Positions 7,597 to 16,561 are shown, counted from the first letter of the stretch. The stretch is 64,000 nucleotides of DNA from Flagellimonas sp. CMM7 (GCF_021390195.1 NZ_CP090003.1:4113501-4177500), one strand, 5' to 3'. Made by a program: numbers and translations. Notes: generated by a model not told the origin, from the sequence alone.

Positions 7597-8538
7597 TTAT
7601 TTGCTATTTCTTTTGGCATTCTTAAGTAATGAAGGAAGGTTTTTTATAGTTGCCAATTCTTTCATTTTTGCCCTAGCATTTGTTGCCGGGCTACCAAAAT
7701 AAGTTTTTCCACCTTCCAAACTTTCCGCAATACCGGATTGTGCATACACCACTGCTCCCTTGCCAATGGTAATTCCACTAATTACTCCAACTTGTCCCCA
7801 AAGGGTTACCTCATCTTCAACAACTACACAGCCAGCTATTCCCGTATGGGAAGCAATCAGACATTTTTGACCTATTACGGTATCATGTCCAATTTGTATC
7901 TGATTGTCTAATTTAGACCCATGTTTTATGGTGGTGTCTCCTGTGACTCCCCTATCAATGGTGCAAGACGCACCTATATCTACATTATCCTCTATAATAA
8001 CTCTTCCTCCAGAAAGTAACTTGTCGAACCCTTCAGGTCTATTTTTATAATAAAAAGCATCCGCTCCAAGCACCGTTCCACTGTGAATGGTAACATTATC
8101 ACCAATAACACAATTATCATAAATGGAAACATTGGCATGGATAACACAGTTCTTTCCGATTTTTACGTGATTGCCAATAAAGGTGTTGGGTTGAATTATA
8201 GTACCGTCTCCAATTTCTGCTGTTTCTGCTATTGAACTGGAAGCACTTTTAAAAGGTTTAAAAAAATGAGTAAGCTTATTGAAATCTCTAAATGGATCAT
8301 CAGAAATTAAAAGAGCTTTTCCCTCTGGGCATTCAACTTTTTTGTTGATGAGAACTACAGATGCCTTAGATTCCAGCGCTTTGTCATAATACTTCGGATG
8401 ATCTACAAAAACGATATCACCTTGCTCCACTACATGGATTTCATTCATACCATGCACTGGGAAATCTGAATATCCAACAAACTCAGTATTAATTATTTCT
8501 GATATTTCTCTTAAAGTATAAGTTCTAGGGAATTTCAT
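7597..8538 (-). CDS. LpxD-like left-handed beta-helix acyltransferase (second LpxD paralogue)
   Basis: The 313-residue product consists of an N-terminal UDP-binding-like domain (about 1-100), hexapeptide repeats forming a left-handed beta helix (about 105-285), and a short helical tail. [27 protein letters not shown] corresponds to the LpxD core with the catalytic-type His in QIGH. A second, more canonical LpxD is encoded at 11290-12315. This copy sits 5 bases after efp, within the lipid A block. A role as UDP-3-O-acylglucosamine N-acyltransferase is plausible, but division of labour between the two copies is not visible. Confidence 0.85.
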   Translation of the reverse strand: MKFPRTYTLREISEIINTEFVGYSDFPVHGMNEIHVVEQGDIVFVDHPKYYDKALESKASVVLINKKVECPEGKALLISDDPFRDFNKLTHFFKPFKSASSSIAETAEIGDGTIIQPNTFIGNHVKIGKNCVIHANVSIYDNCVIGDNVTIHSGTVLGADAFYYKNRPEGFDKLLSGGRVIIEDNVDIGASCTIDRGVTGDTTIKHGSKLDNQIQIGHDTVIGQKCLIASHTGIAGCVVVEDEVTLWGQVGVISGITIGKGAVVYAQSGIAESLEGGKTYFGSPATNARAKMKELATIKNLPSLLKNAKRNSK

Positions 8539-8543
8539 TCAGG

Positions 8544-9110
8544 CTATTCTTTTACCCTTTCCATGTAAGCGCCTTTTTCTGTATCAACTTTTATCTTGTC
8601 TCCTTCGTTAATAAAAAGAGGTACGTTGATTCTTGCGCCGGTTTCCACAGTGGCAGGTTTAGTTGCATTAGTGGCTGTATTTCCCTTAACACCAGGTTCG
8701 GTATGTGTCACTTCCAATATAACACTAGCTGGCATATCAACAGAAAGTGGCATGCTATCTTCTGTGTTAAACAAAATGGTGACTACTTGACCTTCTTTTA
8801 ATAAGTCAGGGGCGTCCAATGAACTTTTCTCTAACGTAATTTGGTTATAGTCATCGGTATTCATAAAATGAAAAGTGTCCCCTTCTGCATACAGATATTG
8901 ATAAGAGCGAGTTTCAACTCTTACATCATCAATTTTATGACCAGCTGAAAAGGTGTTGTCTATTACCTTTCCGGTAGTCACACTTTTAAGCTTAGTTCTG
9001 ACAAAAGCAGGTCCTTTACCTGGTTTTACGTGGAGAAATTCAACAATTTTAAAAATATCATGGTTGTATTTAATACACAACCCTTTTCTTATATCTGAAG
9101 TACTTGCCAT
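8544..9110 (-). CDS. efp: Translation elongation factor P
   Basis: EF-P relieves ribosome stalling at polyproline stretches. The 188-residue product has the three-domain EF-P pattern: KOW-like N-terminus with the KPGKGPAF loop, where K32 occupies the position that is modified in other bacteria, then two OB-like domains ending in GDKIKVDTEKGAYMERVKE. It is embedded in the lpx block, 5 bases after lpxA and 5 before the LpxD paralogue, so it is co-transcribed with lipid A genes. Confidence 0.97.
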   Translation of the reverse strand: MASTSDIRKGLCIKYNHDIFKIVEFLHVKPGKGPAFVRTKLKSVTTGKVIDNTFSAGHKIDDVRVETRSYQYLYAEGDTFHFMNTDDYNQITLEKSSLDAPDLLKEGQVVTILFNTEDSMPLSVDMPASVILEVTHTEPGVKGNTATNATKPATVETGARINVPLFINEGDKIKVDTEKGAYMERVKE

Positions 9111-9115
9111 AAATT

Positions 9116-9901
9116 TTAATTTGAACTGAAATATCCTTTCATAATTCCTCTTTGTGAATCTCTTATAAATTGAAGGATTTCATCACGTTCAGGAGTTGCT
9201 TCCATTTCTGCTTCTATTATAGAGGCAGCTTGGGAATTGTTATAATTTCTTTGATAAAGTATTCGGTAAATATTTTGAACCTCTCTAATTTTATGCGCCT
9301 CAAATCCTCTTCTGCGCAACCCTATTGAATTGATACCAACATAAGAAAGAGGTTCTCTTGCTGCTTTTACAAATGGGGGCACATCTTTTCTTACCAACGA
9401 ACCTCCGGTAACAAATGCATGATTGCCAATTGAAACGAATTGATGTACTGCGACCATGCCCGCTAAAACCACATTCTTCCCTATGGTCACATGTCCCGCC
9501 AATGTGGAATTGTTGCTAAAAATAGAACCATCACCTACAAAGCAATCATGGGCAACATGACAATAGGCCATTATTAAACAATTGTTTCCTATTACCGTTT
9601 TCATACGGTCAGAAGTACCTTTGTTTATGGTAGCACATTCACGAATAGTGGTATTGTTGCCAATATGTACAGTAGTTTCTTCTCCTTGGTATTTTAAATC
9701 TTGAGGTGTTGCAGAAATAACTGCTCCAGGAAAAATATTGCAATTTTTTCCAATACGAGCACCTTCCATTATGGTGACATTGGAGCCAATCCATGTCCCT
9801 TCACCAATGGTCACATTATTATGAATCGTAGTAAAAGGTTCTATGACAACATTCTTGGCAATCTTAGCACCAGGATGTACGTAAGCGAGGGGTTGATTCA
9901 T
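9116..9901 (-). CDS. lpxA: Acyl-ACP--UDP-N-acetylglucosamine O-acyltransferase
   Basis: LpxA performs the first acylation of lipid A synthesis. The 261-residue product is a left-handed beta-helix protein with the characteristic MAYCHVAHDC motif; H118 aligns with the catalytic His125 of the E. coli enzyme. The C-terminal helical domain (NSIGLRRRGFEAHKIREVQNIYRIL) is typical of LpxA. It follows the lpxC/fabZ fusion by 7 bases in the same direction. Confidence 0.96.
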   Translation of the reverse strand: MNQPLAYVHPGAKIAKNVVIEPFTTIHNNVTIGEGTWIGSNVTIMEGARIGKNCNIFPGAVISATPQDLKYQGEETTVHIGNNTTIRECATINKGTSDRMKTVIGNNCLIMAYCHVAHDCFVGDGSIFSNNSTLAGHVTIGKNVVLAGMVAVHQFVSIGNHAFVTGGSLVRKDVPPFVKAAREPLSYVGINSIGLRRRGFEAHKIREVQNIYRILYQRNYNNSQAASIIEAEMEATPERDEILQFIRDSQRGIMKGYFSSN

Positions 9902-9908
9902 TCTAGTC

Positions 9909-11315
9909 TTATTTTACTTTTATAATTTGAGCCATTATTTCTGCTTCTGAAACCAACTTGCCATTAGCATATGCTCTAGCTTGCATTTGACAAATACCTC
10001 TTCTTATAGGAGTCATTAAATCCAGTTTAAAAATAAGCGTATCTCCAGGTACAACCTGTTGTTTGTATTTTACATTATCTATCTTCAAAAGATAGGTCAG
10101 ATAATTTTCAGGGTCTGGCACAGTGCTCAACACCAATATGCCTCCTGTTTGCGCCATTGCCTCTAATTGTAATACTCCAGGCATTACGGGTGCTCCAGGA
10201 AAATGCCCAACAAAAAAGGGTTCATTCATGGTGACATTCTTCATGCCTATTACATGCTCTTCTGATAACTCCAGAATCTTATCGACCAACAAGAAAGGTG
10301 GCCTATGAGGTAACATTTGCATTATCTGAGTAATATCCTTGACCGGTGTAGCATGCAAATCTACTTCCGGAACATAGTTTCTTCTTTCTTGCTTAATAAT
10401 TTTTTTAAGCTTTTTTGCAAATTGGGTATTTACATAATGTCCTGGTTTATTAGCGATAACCTTTCCTCTAATCCTGGTTCCAGCAAGTGCTAAATCTCCA
10501 ACCACATCCAACAATTTATGACGTGCAGCTTCATTGGGGTAATGTAGTGTCAAATTATCCAGTATCCCATTTGGTTTTACAGACAATTTCTTTTTATCAA
10601 AAGCCTTTTCCAATTTTTTCATAGTGGATTCAGATATTTCCTTGTCCACATAAACAATAGCGTTATTAAGATCACCGCCTTTAATCAAGCCATGTTCCAA
10701 TAGCATTTCCAACTCATGTAGGAAACTAAAAGTACGAGCATCTGCAATTTCCTCTTTAAAGTCTGCAATTTTTTCCAAATTAGCATTTTGAGTACCCAAA
10801 ACCTTAGTGCCAAAATCAACCATTGTAGTGATTTGATACTGATTTGAAGGGATTACGGTAATCTCACTGCCCGTGGCCTCATCTTTATAAGAAATAACAT
10901 CTTTTACAACGTATTCTTCGCGGTCTTGTTCTTGCTCCACAATTCCAGCTTCTTCCAGAGCTTTAACAAAAAACTTTGAAGAACCATCCATAATTGGTGG
11001 TTCCGGTGCATTCAATTCAATAACAACGTTATCAATGCCAAGACCTACCAAAGCAGCCAGAACATGTTCTGAAGTTTGAATTTTAACCCCATTCTTTTCC
11101 AGGTTGGTGCCACGTTGTGTATTAACAACGTAATTTGCATCAGCTTCAATAATGGGTTCTCCTTCAAGATCAACTCTTTTAAAGGCAAATCCATGATTTA
11201 CTTTTGCTGGAACAAAAGTCATGGTGACATTCTCCCCTGTATGTAACCCTACTCCCTCTAGTGTTACTTTATTTTTTATTGTGCATTGTTTATTCACCTT
11301 CAGCTTTTTTTTCAA
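9909..11315 (-). CDS. lpxC/fabZ: Bifunctional LpxC deacetylase / FabZ 3-hydroxyacyl-ACP dehydratase
   Basis: This is a fusion of two enzymes. Residues 1 to about 305 are UDP-3-O-acyl-GlcNAc deacetylase, the committed step of lipid A synthesis: GLHTG, SEHVLAAL with zinc ligand H83, MDGSS, the HKLLDVVGDLAL zinc/catalytic segment and GHYVNTQFA. Residues about 320-468 are FabZ: MLPHRPPFLLVDKI with the catalytic His, then GHFPGAPVMPGVLQLEAMAQ with the catalytic acidic residue. The fusion is standard in Bacteroidota. The listed ATG overlaps lpxD by 26 bases. A GTG six codons later (at 11297) would reduce the overlap to 8 bases, so the exact start is uncertain. Confidence 0.95.
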   Translation of the reverse strand: MKKKLKVNKQCTIKNKVTLEGVGLHTGENVTMTFVPAKVNHGFAFKRVDLEGEPIIEADANYVVNTQRGTNLEKNGVKIQTSEHVLAALVGLGIDNVVIELNAPEPPIMDGSSKFFVKALEEAGIVEQEQDREEYVVKDVISYKDEATGSEITVIPSNQYQITTMVDFGTKVLGTQNANLEKIADFKEEIADARTFSFLHELEMLLEHGLIKGGDLNNAIVYVDKEISESTMKKLEKAFDKKKLSVKPNGILDNLTLHYPNEAARHKLLDVVGDLALAGTRIRGKVIANKPGHYVNTQFAKKLKKIIKQERRNYVPEVDLHATPVKDITQIMQMLPHRPPFLLVDKILELSEEHVIGMKNVTMNEPFFVGHFPGAPVMPGVLQLEAMAQTGGILVLSTVPDPENYLTYLLKIDNVKYKQQVVPGDTLIFKLDLMTPIRRGICQMQARAYANGKLVSEAEIMAQIIKVK

Positions 11316-12315
11316 GGTTGGTGATTGAATTTACCAGCTTTGGTAAATTTTTAAAATGTACGTATGATTTATTGTAATCGCCATAGTTTAATGCTGGCGA
11401 CCCTTGAAGCACTTCATCGTCCTTCACATTTCTGCCAATTCCTGATTGGGCCTGTATTCTCACTCTATCACCTATGGTAATATGCCCCACGATACCCACT
11501 TGCCCGCCAATAAGGCAATGTTTGCCAATTTTGGTAGAACCCGCAATCCCCGTTTGGGCGGCAATAGCTGTATGTTCTCCAATTTCAACATTATGTGCAA
11601 TTTGGATTTGATTATCCAACTTTACACCTTTTCTAAGTACAGTTGAACCCAATGTGGCCCTATCTATAGTTGTACCAGCTCCAACGTCAACGTTATCTTC
11701 TAAAACAACGTTTCCCGTCTGGGGGACTTTGCTATATTCTCCTTTTTCGTTTGGAGTAAATCCGAAGCCATCTGCTCCGATAATTGCTCCACTATGAATC
11801 ACACAATTATCACCTACAATAGATTCTGAATATATTTTTGAGCCGGCAAAGACCATCACGTTATCCCCTATGGTAACGTTGTCACCAATATATACATTCG
11901 GGTAAATCTTCACATTCTTTCCTATCTCCACGTTATCTCCTAAATAAGAAAAGGCTCCAAGGTAAAACCCATCACCATACACAACACTTTCTGAAACAAA
12001 AGCTGGTGTTTCAATACCTACCTTATTATTCTTCACCTGATTGTAATATTCCAACAATTTGGAAAAGGACTTATACGCATCTTCTACCTTTATTAAGGTA
12101 GTCGACAAATCTTGTTCAGGAACAAAATCCTTGTTTACGATAGTTATAGAAGCTTTAGTGGAATAAATAAAAGAAGTGTATTTTGGGTTTGCCAAAAACG
12201 TAAGAGAACCTTTTTCTCCTTCTTCTATTTTAGATAGTTTGTGTACAGCAATCTGAGGATTTCCCTCAACTTCTCCCTCTAAAATTCCGGCAATTTGGGT
12301 GGCGGTAAATTTCAT
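11290..12315 (-). CDS. lpxD: UDP-3-O-(3-hydroxyacyl)glucosamine N-acyltransferase
   Basis: LpxD adds the second acyl chain to lipid A precursors. The 341-residue product starts with the uridine-binding domain (MKFTATQIAGILEGEVEGN). The hexapeptide beta helix follows (about 110-305), with ADGFGFTP and LDNQIQIAHNVEIGEHTAIAAQ, where the His in QIAH is the catalytic base in the family, and then a C-terminal helix. It is the first gene of the lpxD-lpxC/fabZ-lpxA-efp-lpxD2 run and its 3' end overlaps the start of lpxC/fabZ. Confidence 0.95.
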   Translation of the reverse strand: MKFTATQIAGILEGEVEGNPQIAVHKLSKIEEGEKGSLTFLANPKYTSFIYSTKASITIVNKDFVPEQDLSTTLIKVEDAYKSFSKLLEYYNQVKNNKVGIETPAFVSESVVYGDGFYLGAFSYLGDNVEIGKNVKIYPNVYIGDNVTIGDNVMVFAGSKIYSESIVGDNCVIHSGAIIGADGFGFTPNEKGEYSKVPQTGNVVLEDNVDVGAGTTIDRATLGSTVLRKGVKLDNQIQIAHNVEIGEHTAIAAQTGIAGSTKIGKHCLIGGQVGIVGHITIGDRVRIQAQSGIGRNVKDDEVLQGSPALNYGDYNKSYVHFKNLPKLVNSITNLEKKAEGE

Positions 12316-12338
12316 TTCAGCAAAAGTAACAAAATTTG

Positions 12339-13565
12339 TTAAACAGGTTCTTTTGGATAGCAGCTATAATATTTTGTCACCGTTTTGGAAAGTGCTTTCA
12401 AGCTAAGTTGGTCGGATTCCTTCAAAACATCTGTGACCTTTCCGCTTTTCTTTAGAATATTTATGGTTTGATGGTTTTCACTGTAAGCTTTATTTGTAAT
12501 CTCTCCCCCAAACACAAAATATTCAGCTTCTTCCTTTGTAATACCATGGTTCTGAACTACGTCATTAAGTTTTTCCTCAAGTTTTTGTGAATCAATAGGC
12601 TTATTCTTAATCTTTACATTTAACAAAGTTCTGTTGAGAAGCATTTTACACATTCTAGAAAGCACAAAATCATCATGAAACTGCCATGATTTTATGGCAC
12701 TCATAATATCAATGTCATCTAATTGTGCAAATTTCTCCAACATTTGAGAACTAAAGTTGATAGCAGTATTCTTGCCAAGAAAAAATAGAAAGGCCTGACT
12801 TCCTTCCAATTCTTTTCCCATTTCTAAAAGTTCGCGAGAACGGCGCATGATACGAACTAGTAACTGTTCTGCAACCAGCCCTGTTTTATGAAGGTAAACT
12901 TGCCAATACATAAATCTACGGGCCATTAAAAACTTCTCCACTGCATAGATTCCCTTTTCCTCCACTACCAAATGCCCATCAACAACATTCAACATAGAAA
13001 TAAGTCTTTCAGAATTTATGTTTCCTTCGGTCACTCCAGAATAAAAACTGTCCCTTTTCAAATAATCCAATCTGTCCATATCTAATTGGCTAGACACCAA
13101 TTGGTTCATAAATGGCTTGGGGTACTCTCCTTTAAAGATGGCGATTGCCGTATCTAAACCACTATTGAATTCCCTGTTCAGTTCCTTCATAAACTCCAAA
13201 GAGATTTCTTCATGGCTTAAATTTGGAATTACAAACCCTTCCAGTGCATGGGAAAAGGGACCGTGTCCAATATCATGCAATAAAATAGCACAAAGCAAGC
13301 CTGTTTCTTCATCTGGGCTAATCTCAATATTTTTCCATTTGAGGATCTGTATTGCTTTGGTCATCAGATGCATACTCCCAAGCGCATGATGAAATCTTGT
13401 ATGGTGCGCACCGGGGTAAACCAGATAAGACATGCCCATTTGCGAAATCCTTCGCAATCTTTGAAAGTATGGATGAGCTATTAGACTAAAAATAAGTTCA
13501 TTTGGAGTTCCAATAAAACCGTAAATTGGATCGTTAAAGACTTTAAGCTTATTGGTTTGAGCCAA
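12339..13565 (-). CDS. HD-domain phosphohydrolase (dGTPase-like)
   Basis: The 408-residue product belongs to the HD superfamily related to dNTP triphosphohydrolases and SAMHD1-like proteins. The metal and catalytic motifs are visible: FQRLRRISQMG near 34, HHTRFHHALGSMH (about 54-66), LLHDIGHGPFSHALE (about 96-110) and SQLDMDRLDYLKRDS further on. The substrate is not known for the flavobacterial group. It lies 23 bases upstream of lpxD in the same direction, so it may head the lipid A transcript, and it is divergent from porX. Confidence 0.88.
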   Translation of the reverse strand: MAQTNKLKVFNDPIYGFIGTPNELIFSLIAHPYFQRLRRISQMGMSYLVYPGAHHTRFHHALGSMHLMTKAIQILKWKNIEISPDEETGLLCAILLHDIGHGPFSHALEGFVIPNLSHEEISLEFMKELNREFNSGLDTAIAIFKGEYPKPFMNQLVSSQLDMDRLDYLKRDSFYSGVTEGNINSERLISMLNVVDGHLVVEEKGIYAVEKFLMARRFMYWQVYLHKTGLVAEQLLVRIMRRSRELLEMGKELEGSQAFLFFLGKNTAINFSSQMLEKFAQLDDIDIMSAIKSWQFHDDFVLSRMCKMLLNRTLLNVKIKNKPIDSQKLEEKLNDVVQNHGITKEEAEYFVFGGEITNKAYSENHQTINILKKSGKVTDVLKESDQLSLKALSKTVTKYYSCYPKEPV

Positions 13566-13585
13566 GGAAGTTTGTTTTAATTACA

Positions 13586-13593
13586 CAAAGATA
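13586..13593 (-). promoter_or_regulatory. Possible promoter -7 element for the HD/lpx operon
   Basis: Minus-strand TATCTTTG fits TAnnTTTG and lies 21 bases upstream of the HD gene ATG, in the short gap to divergent porX. A matching -33 element would fall inside the porX start and is not clear. Confidence 0.35.
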
Positions 13594-13601
13594 ACTACTA
13601 T

Positions 13602-15146
13602 ATGAACAAGATCACCATTCTATGGGTCGATGACGAGATCGATCTGTTAAAACCTCATATCCTTTTTCTTGAAAACAAAAACTATAAAGTAGTTACCAGT
13701 CAAAGTGGTCAAGATGCATTGGAAGAAATAAAAAACACCTTTTTTGATATTGTATTTTTAGATGAAAATATGCCTGGGCTTTCTGGTTTGGAAACCTTGA
13801 CAGAAATTAAAAAACATGATGCTTCCATACCCGTGGTAATGATTACTAAAAGTGAGGAAGAATATATTATGGATGAGGCGATAGGCTCTAAAATTGCTGA
13901 CTACCTTATTAAGCCCGTAAATCCAAATCAAATATTACTATCCTTAAAAAAGAGTTTGGATAATTCTCGTTTGGTTTCAGAAAAGACTACTTCAAACTAT
14001 CAACAGGAGTTTCGAAAAATAGCTATGGACCTGTCCATGGTCAACAGCCATGAAGAATGGGCAGAACTTTATAAAAAACTTATTTACTGGGAACTTCAGT
14101 TAGAAGAAATTGAGGATTCTGGAATGTTTGAAATTTTGGAATCTCAAAAGGTTGAAGCCAATTCTCAGTTCAGCAAATTTGTGGACAAGAACTATGGTGA
14201 TTGGTTTAAGGACGGCGATGGTCCGGTTATGTCCCATACCCTTTTCAGAAAAAAGATTCAACCAGAACTGGATGGGAACAAGACGTTATTAGTTGTAATT
14301 GATAATTTACGATATGATCAATGGGTGGCTTTTGAAGAAACACTAGCAGTTCATTATAAGAAAAAACAAGAAGGTTCCTATTATAGCATTCTTCCAACGG
14401 CAACGCAATATGCCAGAAATGCAATTTTCTCTGGCCTGATGCCTTTGGATATGGAAAAACAACATCCAAACTGGTGGAAAAACGATACGGATGAGGGTGG
14501 CAAAAATTTGTATGAAGCAGAATTTTTAGGAGCCCAACTAAAACGATTGGGGTTAAACCTAAAATGGGAATATCATAAAATCAGTAGCCTTCGTCAAGGT
14601 AAGCAGTTGGTACAAAACTTTAAATCTCAGAAGGATAATGACCTAACTGTATTAGTATATAATTTTGTGGACATGCTTTCCCACTCCAAAACAGAGATGG
14701 AAGTCATTAAAGAATTAGCTTCTAATGACAAAGCATATCGCTCTCTAACTTTAAGTTGGTTTAAGAATTCACCGTTGTTAGAAATAATTCAACAAGCACA
14801 GAATATGGGAATGAAATTGGTCTTAACCACGGACCATGGAACCATTAATGTAAAACAACCCTCCAAGGTAATCGGCGATAGAGAAACCAGCCTTAATCTA
14901 AGGTATAAAACGGGAAGAAGCCTTACGTATGAGGACAAAGATGTACTCGCCACCAAAAACCCGCAGAGCATCCATTTACCAAATATCAATTTAAGCAGCT
15001 GCTATATTTTTGCCAAAAATGATTTGTTTTTCGCGTATCCAAACAACTACAACCATTATGTGGGTTATTACAGAAACACATATCAACATGGTGGTGTATC
15101 ATTAGAGGAAATCATTGTTCCTTTTGTAGTTTTGGACCCAAAATAG
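13602..15146 (+). CDS. porX: PorX-type response regulator with PglZ/alkaline-phosphatase-like effector domain
   Basis: The 514-residue product carries a receiver domain (about 3-122) with acidic pair D10-D11, phospho-acceptor D54 in VFLDENMPG, and the conserved Lys in LIKPVN. A helical linker follows, and then a PglZ domain of the alkaline phosphatase superfamily (about 220-514), seen as VVIDNLRYDQW, FSGLMP, YNFVDMLSH, TTDHGTINV and the C-terminal YRNTYQHGGVSLEEIIVPF. PorX regulates type IX secretion system genes in Bacteroidota. Its partner kinase PorY is not in the window, but a T9SS-tailed protein is encoded at 25889-27235. Confidence 0.92.
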   Translation: MNKITILWVDDEIDLLKPHILFLENKNYKVVTSQSGQDALEEIKNTFFDIVFLDENMPGLSGLETLTEIKKHDASIPVVMITKSEEEYIMDEAIGSKIADYLIKPVNPNQILLSLKKSLDNSRLVSEKTTSNYQQEFRKIAMDLSMVNSHEEWAELYKKLIYWELQLEEIEDSGMFEILESQKVEANSQFSKFVDKNYGDWFKDGDGPVMSHTLFRKKIQPELDGNKTLLVVIDNLRYDQWVAFEETLAVHYKKKQEGSYYSILPTATQYARNAIFSGLMPLDMEKQHPNWWKNDTDEGGKNLYEAEFLGAQLKRLGLNLKWEYHKISSLRQGKQLVQNFKSQKDNDLTVLVYNFVDMLSHSKTEMEVIKELASNDKAYRSLTLSWFKNSPLLEIIQQAQNMGMKLVLTTDHGTINVKQPSKVIGDRETSLNLRYKTGRSLTYEDKDVLATKNPQSIHLPNINLSSCYIFAKNDLFFAYPNNYNHYVGYYRNTYQHGGVSLEEIIVPFVVLDPK

Positions 15147-15152
15147 AATACT

Positions 15153-15569
15153 TTGAAAATTACGTTTCAGCTAGACGAGTTACATAAGGTCGCTAAAAGT
15201 TTTTTAAAAAACACAAAAGGAAAGGTTGTTTGTTTTCATGGAGAAATGGGTGCGGGCAAAACCACCTTGATAAAAGCTTTAGTACAAGAACTTGGAGGAA
15301 TTGACTTAGCGAACAGCCCTACTTTTGGTTTGGTTAATGAATATCAAAATAAAAATAACGAGCTTCTGGCCTTTCATTTTGATTTTTATAGAATAGAAAA
15401 TGAAGTGGAAGCTTTGGATCTTGGCTTTGAAGATTATCTCAATTCCACTGCCTGGTTATTTATAGAATGGCCAGAAAAAATTGCACCATTACTCCCTGAA
15501 GATGCTGTATCTGTTTACTTACAGTTTATCGATGAAAACACTCGCTCAATCGAGTTTAGTCTAGATTGA
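15153..15569 (+). CDS. tsaE: tRNA threonylcarbamoyladenosine synthesis ATPase TsaE
   Basis: TsaE is the ATPase partner of TsaB/TsaD in making t6A37 of tRNAs. The 138-residue product has Walker A GEMGAGKTTL (about 29-38), the NSPTFGLVNEY motif, and HFDFYRIENEVEALDLGFEDYL with the Walker B-like region and WLFIEWPEKI, all diagnostic of TsaE. The start used is TTG at 15153, because no ATG is available before the Walker A motif. It follows porX by 6 bases, so the two are likely translated from one message. Confidence 0.93.
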   Translation: MKITFQLDELHKVAKSFLKNTKGKVVCFHGEMGAGKTTLIKALVQELGGIDLANSPTFGLVNEYQNKNNELLAFHFDFYRIENEVEALDLGFEDYLNSTAWLFIEWPEKIAPLLPEDAVSVYLQFIDENTRSIEFSLD

Positions 15570-15599
15570 TTCTATTAAAACATATCTTCTCCTCAGTTT

Positions 15600-15671
15600 C
15601 GATGAACTGCAAATCTGTCGGTAAAAAGCACTCTTTACGGGATTAAATGCAATTTTTATCGGTGAAATGCA
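15600..15671 (+). repeat. Four iterated operator-like direct repeats upstream of the micropeptide gene
   Basis: Four imperfect copies of a CGGTGAAATGCA-like unit are seen: CGATGAACTGCA (15600-15611), CGGTAAAAAGCA (15619-15630), CGGGATTAAATGCA (15638-15651) and CGGTGAAATGCA (15660-15671). Their 3' ends are spaced 19, 21 and 20 bases apart, about two helical turns, so all face the same side of the DNA. The last copy ends 21 bases before a TACATTTG -7 element. This is the geometry of a cooperatively bound activator, for example a LytTR-type regulator, but the protein is unknown. Confidence 0.65.
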
Positions 15672-15692
15672 TTGTGGGTAGGGAAATTTTCC

Positions 15693-15700
15693 TACATTTG
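15693..15700 (+). promoter_or_regulatory. Promoter -7 element for the micropeptide gene
   Basis: TACATTTG matches TAnnTTTG exactly. A partial -33 element (ATTG at 15671-15674) lies 18 bases upstream and overlaps the last iterated repeat. The ATG is 42 bases downstream. Confidence 0.6.
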
Positions 15701-15742
15701 TTCTTGAAATGAATTCATTTATTAACCAAAAACTCTTTTACG

Positions 15743-15880
15743 ATGAACACTAAAAGACTATTTTTTGGATTACTAGCTGTTGCTTTTTTGGCGATGACTG
15801 CGGTTTCTACTGACGTTATCAATGTTGATGAGGATCAGACAGTAAACATTGACAAAAAGAAATTTGTGAGAGATCGCTAA
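15743..15880 (+). CDS. Secreted micropeptide precursor (45 residues)
   Basis: The ORF begins MNTKRLFFGLLAVAFLAMTA and ends KKKFVRDR. The first 22 or so residues form a clear Sec-type signal segment (basic N-end, hydrophobic core LFFGLLAVAFLAMTAV), which leaves a mature part of about 23 residues that is acidic in the middle and basic at the end. It has its own promoter, iterated upstream repeats and a strong terminator, so it is a stand-alone gene. It is not a family I can name. Similar short peptides after a conserved MKTKKLFFGLLAVA-like signal occur in flavobacteria from memory. A role as signal peptide or envelope factor is only inference. Confidence 0.75.
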   Translation: MNTKRLFFGLLAVAFLAMTAVSTDVINVDEDQTVNIDKKKFVRDR

Positions 15881-15903
15881 TTTCTTTATCATTAATTCTA
15901 ACG

Positions 15904-15936
15904 AAAGCCCTGCAAATAATTGTGGGGCTTTTTTAT
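15904..15936 (+). terminator. Rho-independent terminator after the micropeptide gene
   Basis: AAGCCCTGCAA and TTGTGGGGCTT pair with two wobbles, and the run TTTTTTATT follows. It is about 25 bases beyond the micropeptide stop. Confidence 0.85.
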
Positions 15937-15973
15937 TACAATAAATCACTGTATTTACAGTTATCCTTATATT

Positions 15974-16516
15974 ATGAATGGAAGAAAACAGATAAGAAAC
16001 AAGTTAATACTTGAGGGTTTACTTGCTTTGTTTATTGCGATAACGCCATTAATTTTTTATTCACATAAATATATAGCAGACGGTGAGCAAGAAATTAACA
16101 TTTTGTTTTTTACATTGACTCCTAATGGTTTTGCAGATGCTGGAACGGCGTTGTATTATTATCTTATCAAGCTAGTTCCCTTAGTGCTTCTTATTTTTTG
16201 GTTTGTCACCTGTAAAAATTGGTGGTATCATAGTATCTTGATTCCTATCTCAATGTATGCATTTCAGTTATATGCTGTATTTACATCCGATTCTACCAAA
16301 ATTGATGAAAATGAAGTTTTATATGTTGTAGCAGTTACTATGGTGATAGTCCCTGTGGTATATTTTATAAGAATAAAGTTATTTGATAAACATGTTCACG
16401 GGATAGACTTAGATTCAATGGACACCGAACTCCAAATATTAAAGGAAAAAGAAGAACTCCGAAAAGAACGTGAGAAACTAGAACAGCGGCAACATACCCT
16501 TTCAAAAAAGATGTAA
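15974..16516 (+). CDS. Membrane protein with C-terminal charged helix, unknown function
   Basis: The start is chosen at MNGRKQIRNKLILEG, because an upstream in-frame Met would lie inside the terminator of the previous gene. The product has 180 residues, with membrane segments near 12-30, 60-80 (a weaker third lies near 88-105) and about 113-133. The tail ELQILKEKEELRKEREKLEQRQ is predicted to be coiled coil. I do not recognise the family. It lies 45 bases before ald on the same strand, and the two may be co-transcribed. Confidence 0.7.
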   Translation: MNGRKQIRNKLILEGLLALFIAITPLIFYSHKYIADGEQEINILFFTLTPNGFADAGTALYYYLIKLVPLVLLIFWFVTCKNWWYHSILIPISMYAFQLYAVFTSDSTKIDENEVLYVVAVTMVIVPVVYFIRIKLFDKHVHGIDLDSMDTELQILKEKEELRKEREKLEQRQHTLSKKM

Positions 16517-16561
16517 ATTTGCTATTATGCTTTTCTAGCATTATTTTCAGATTTTCATTTT

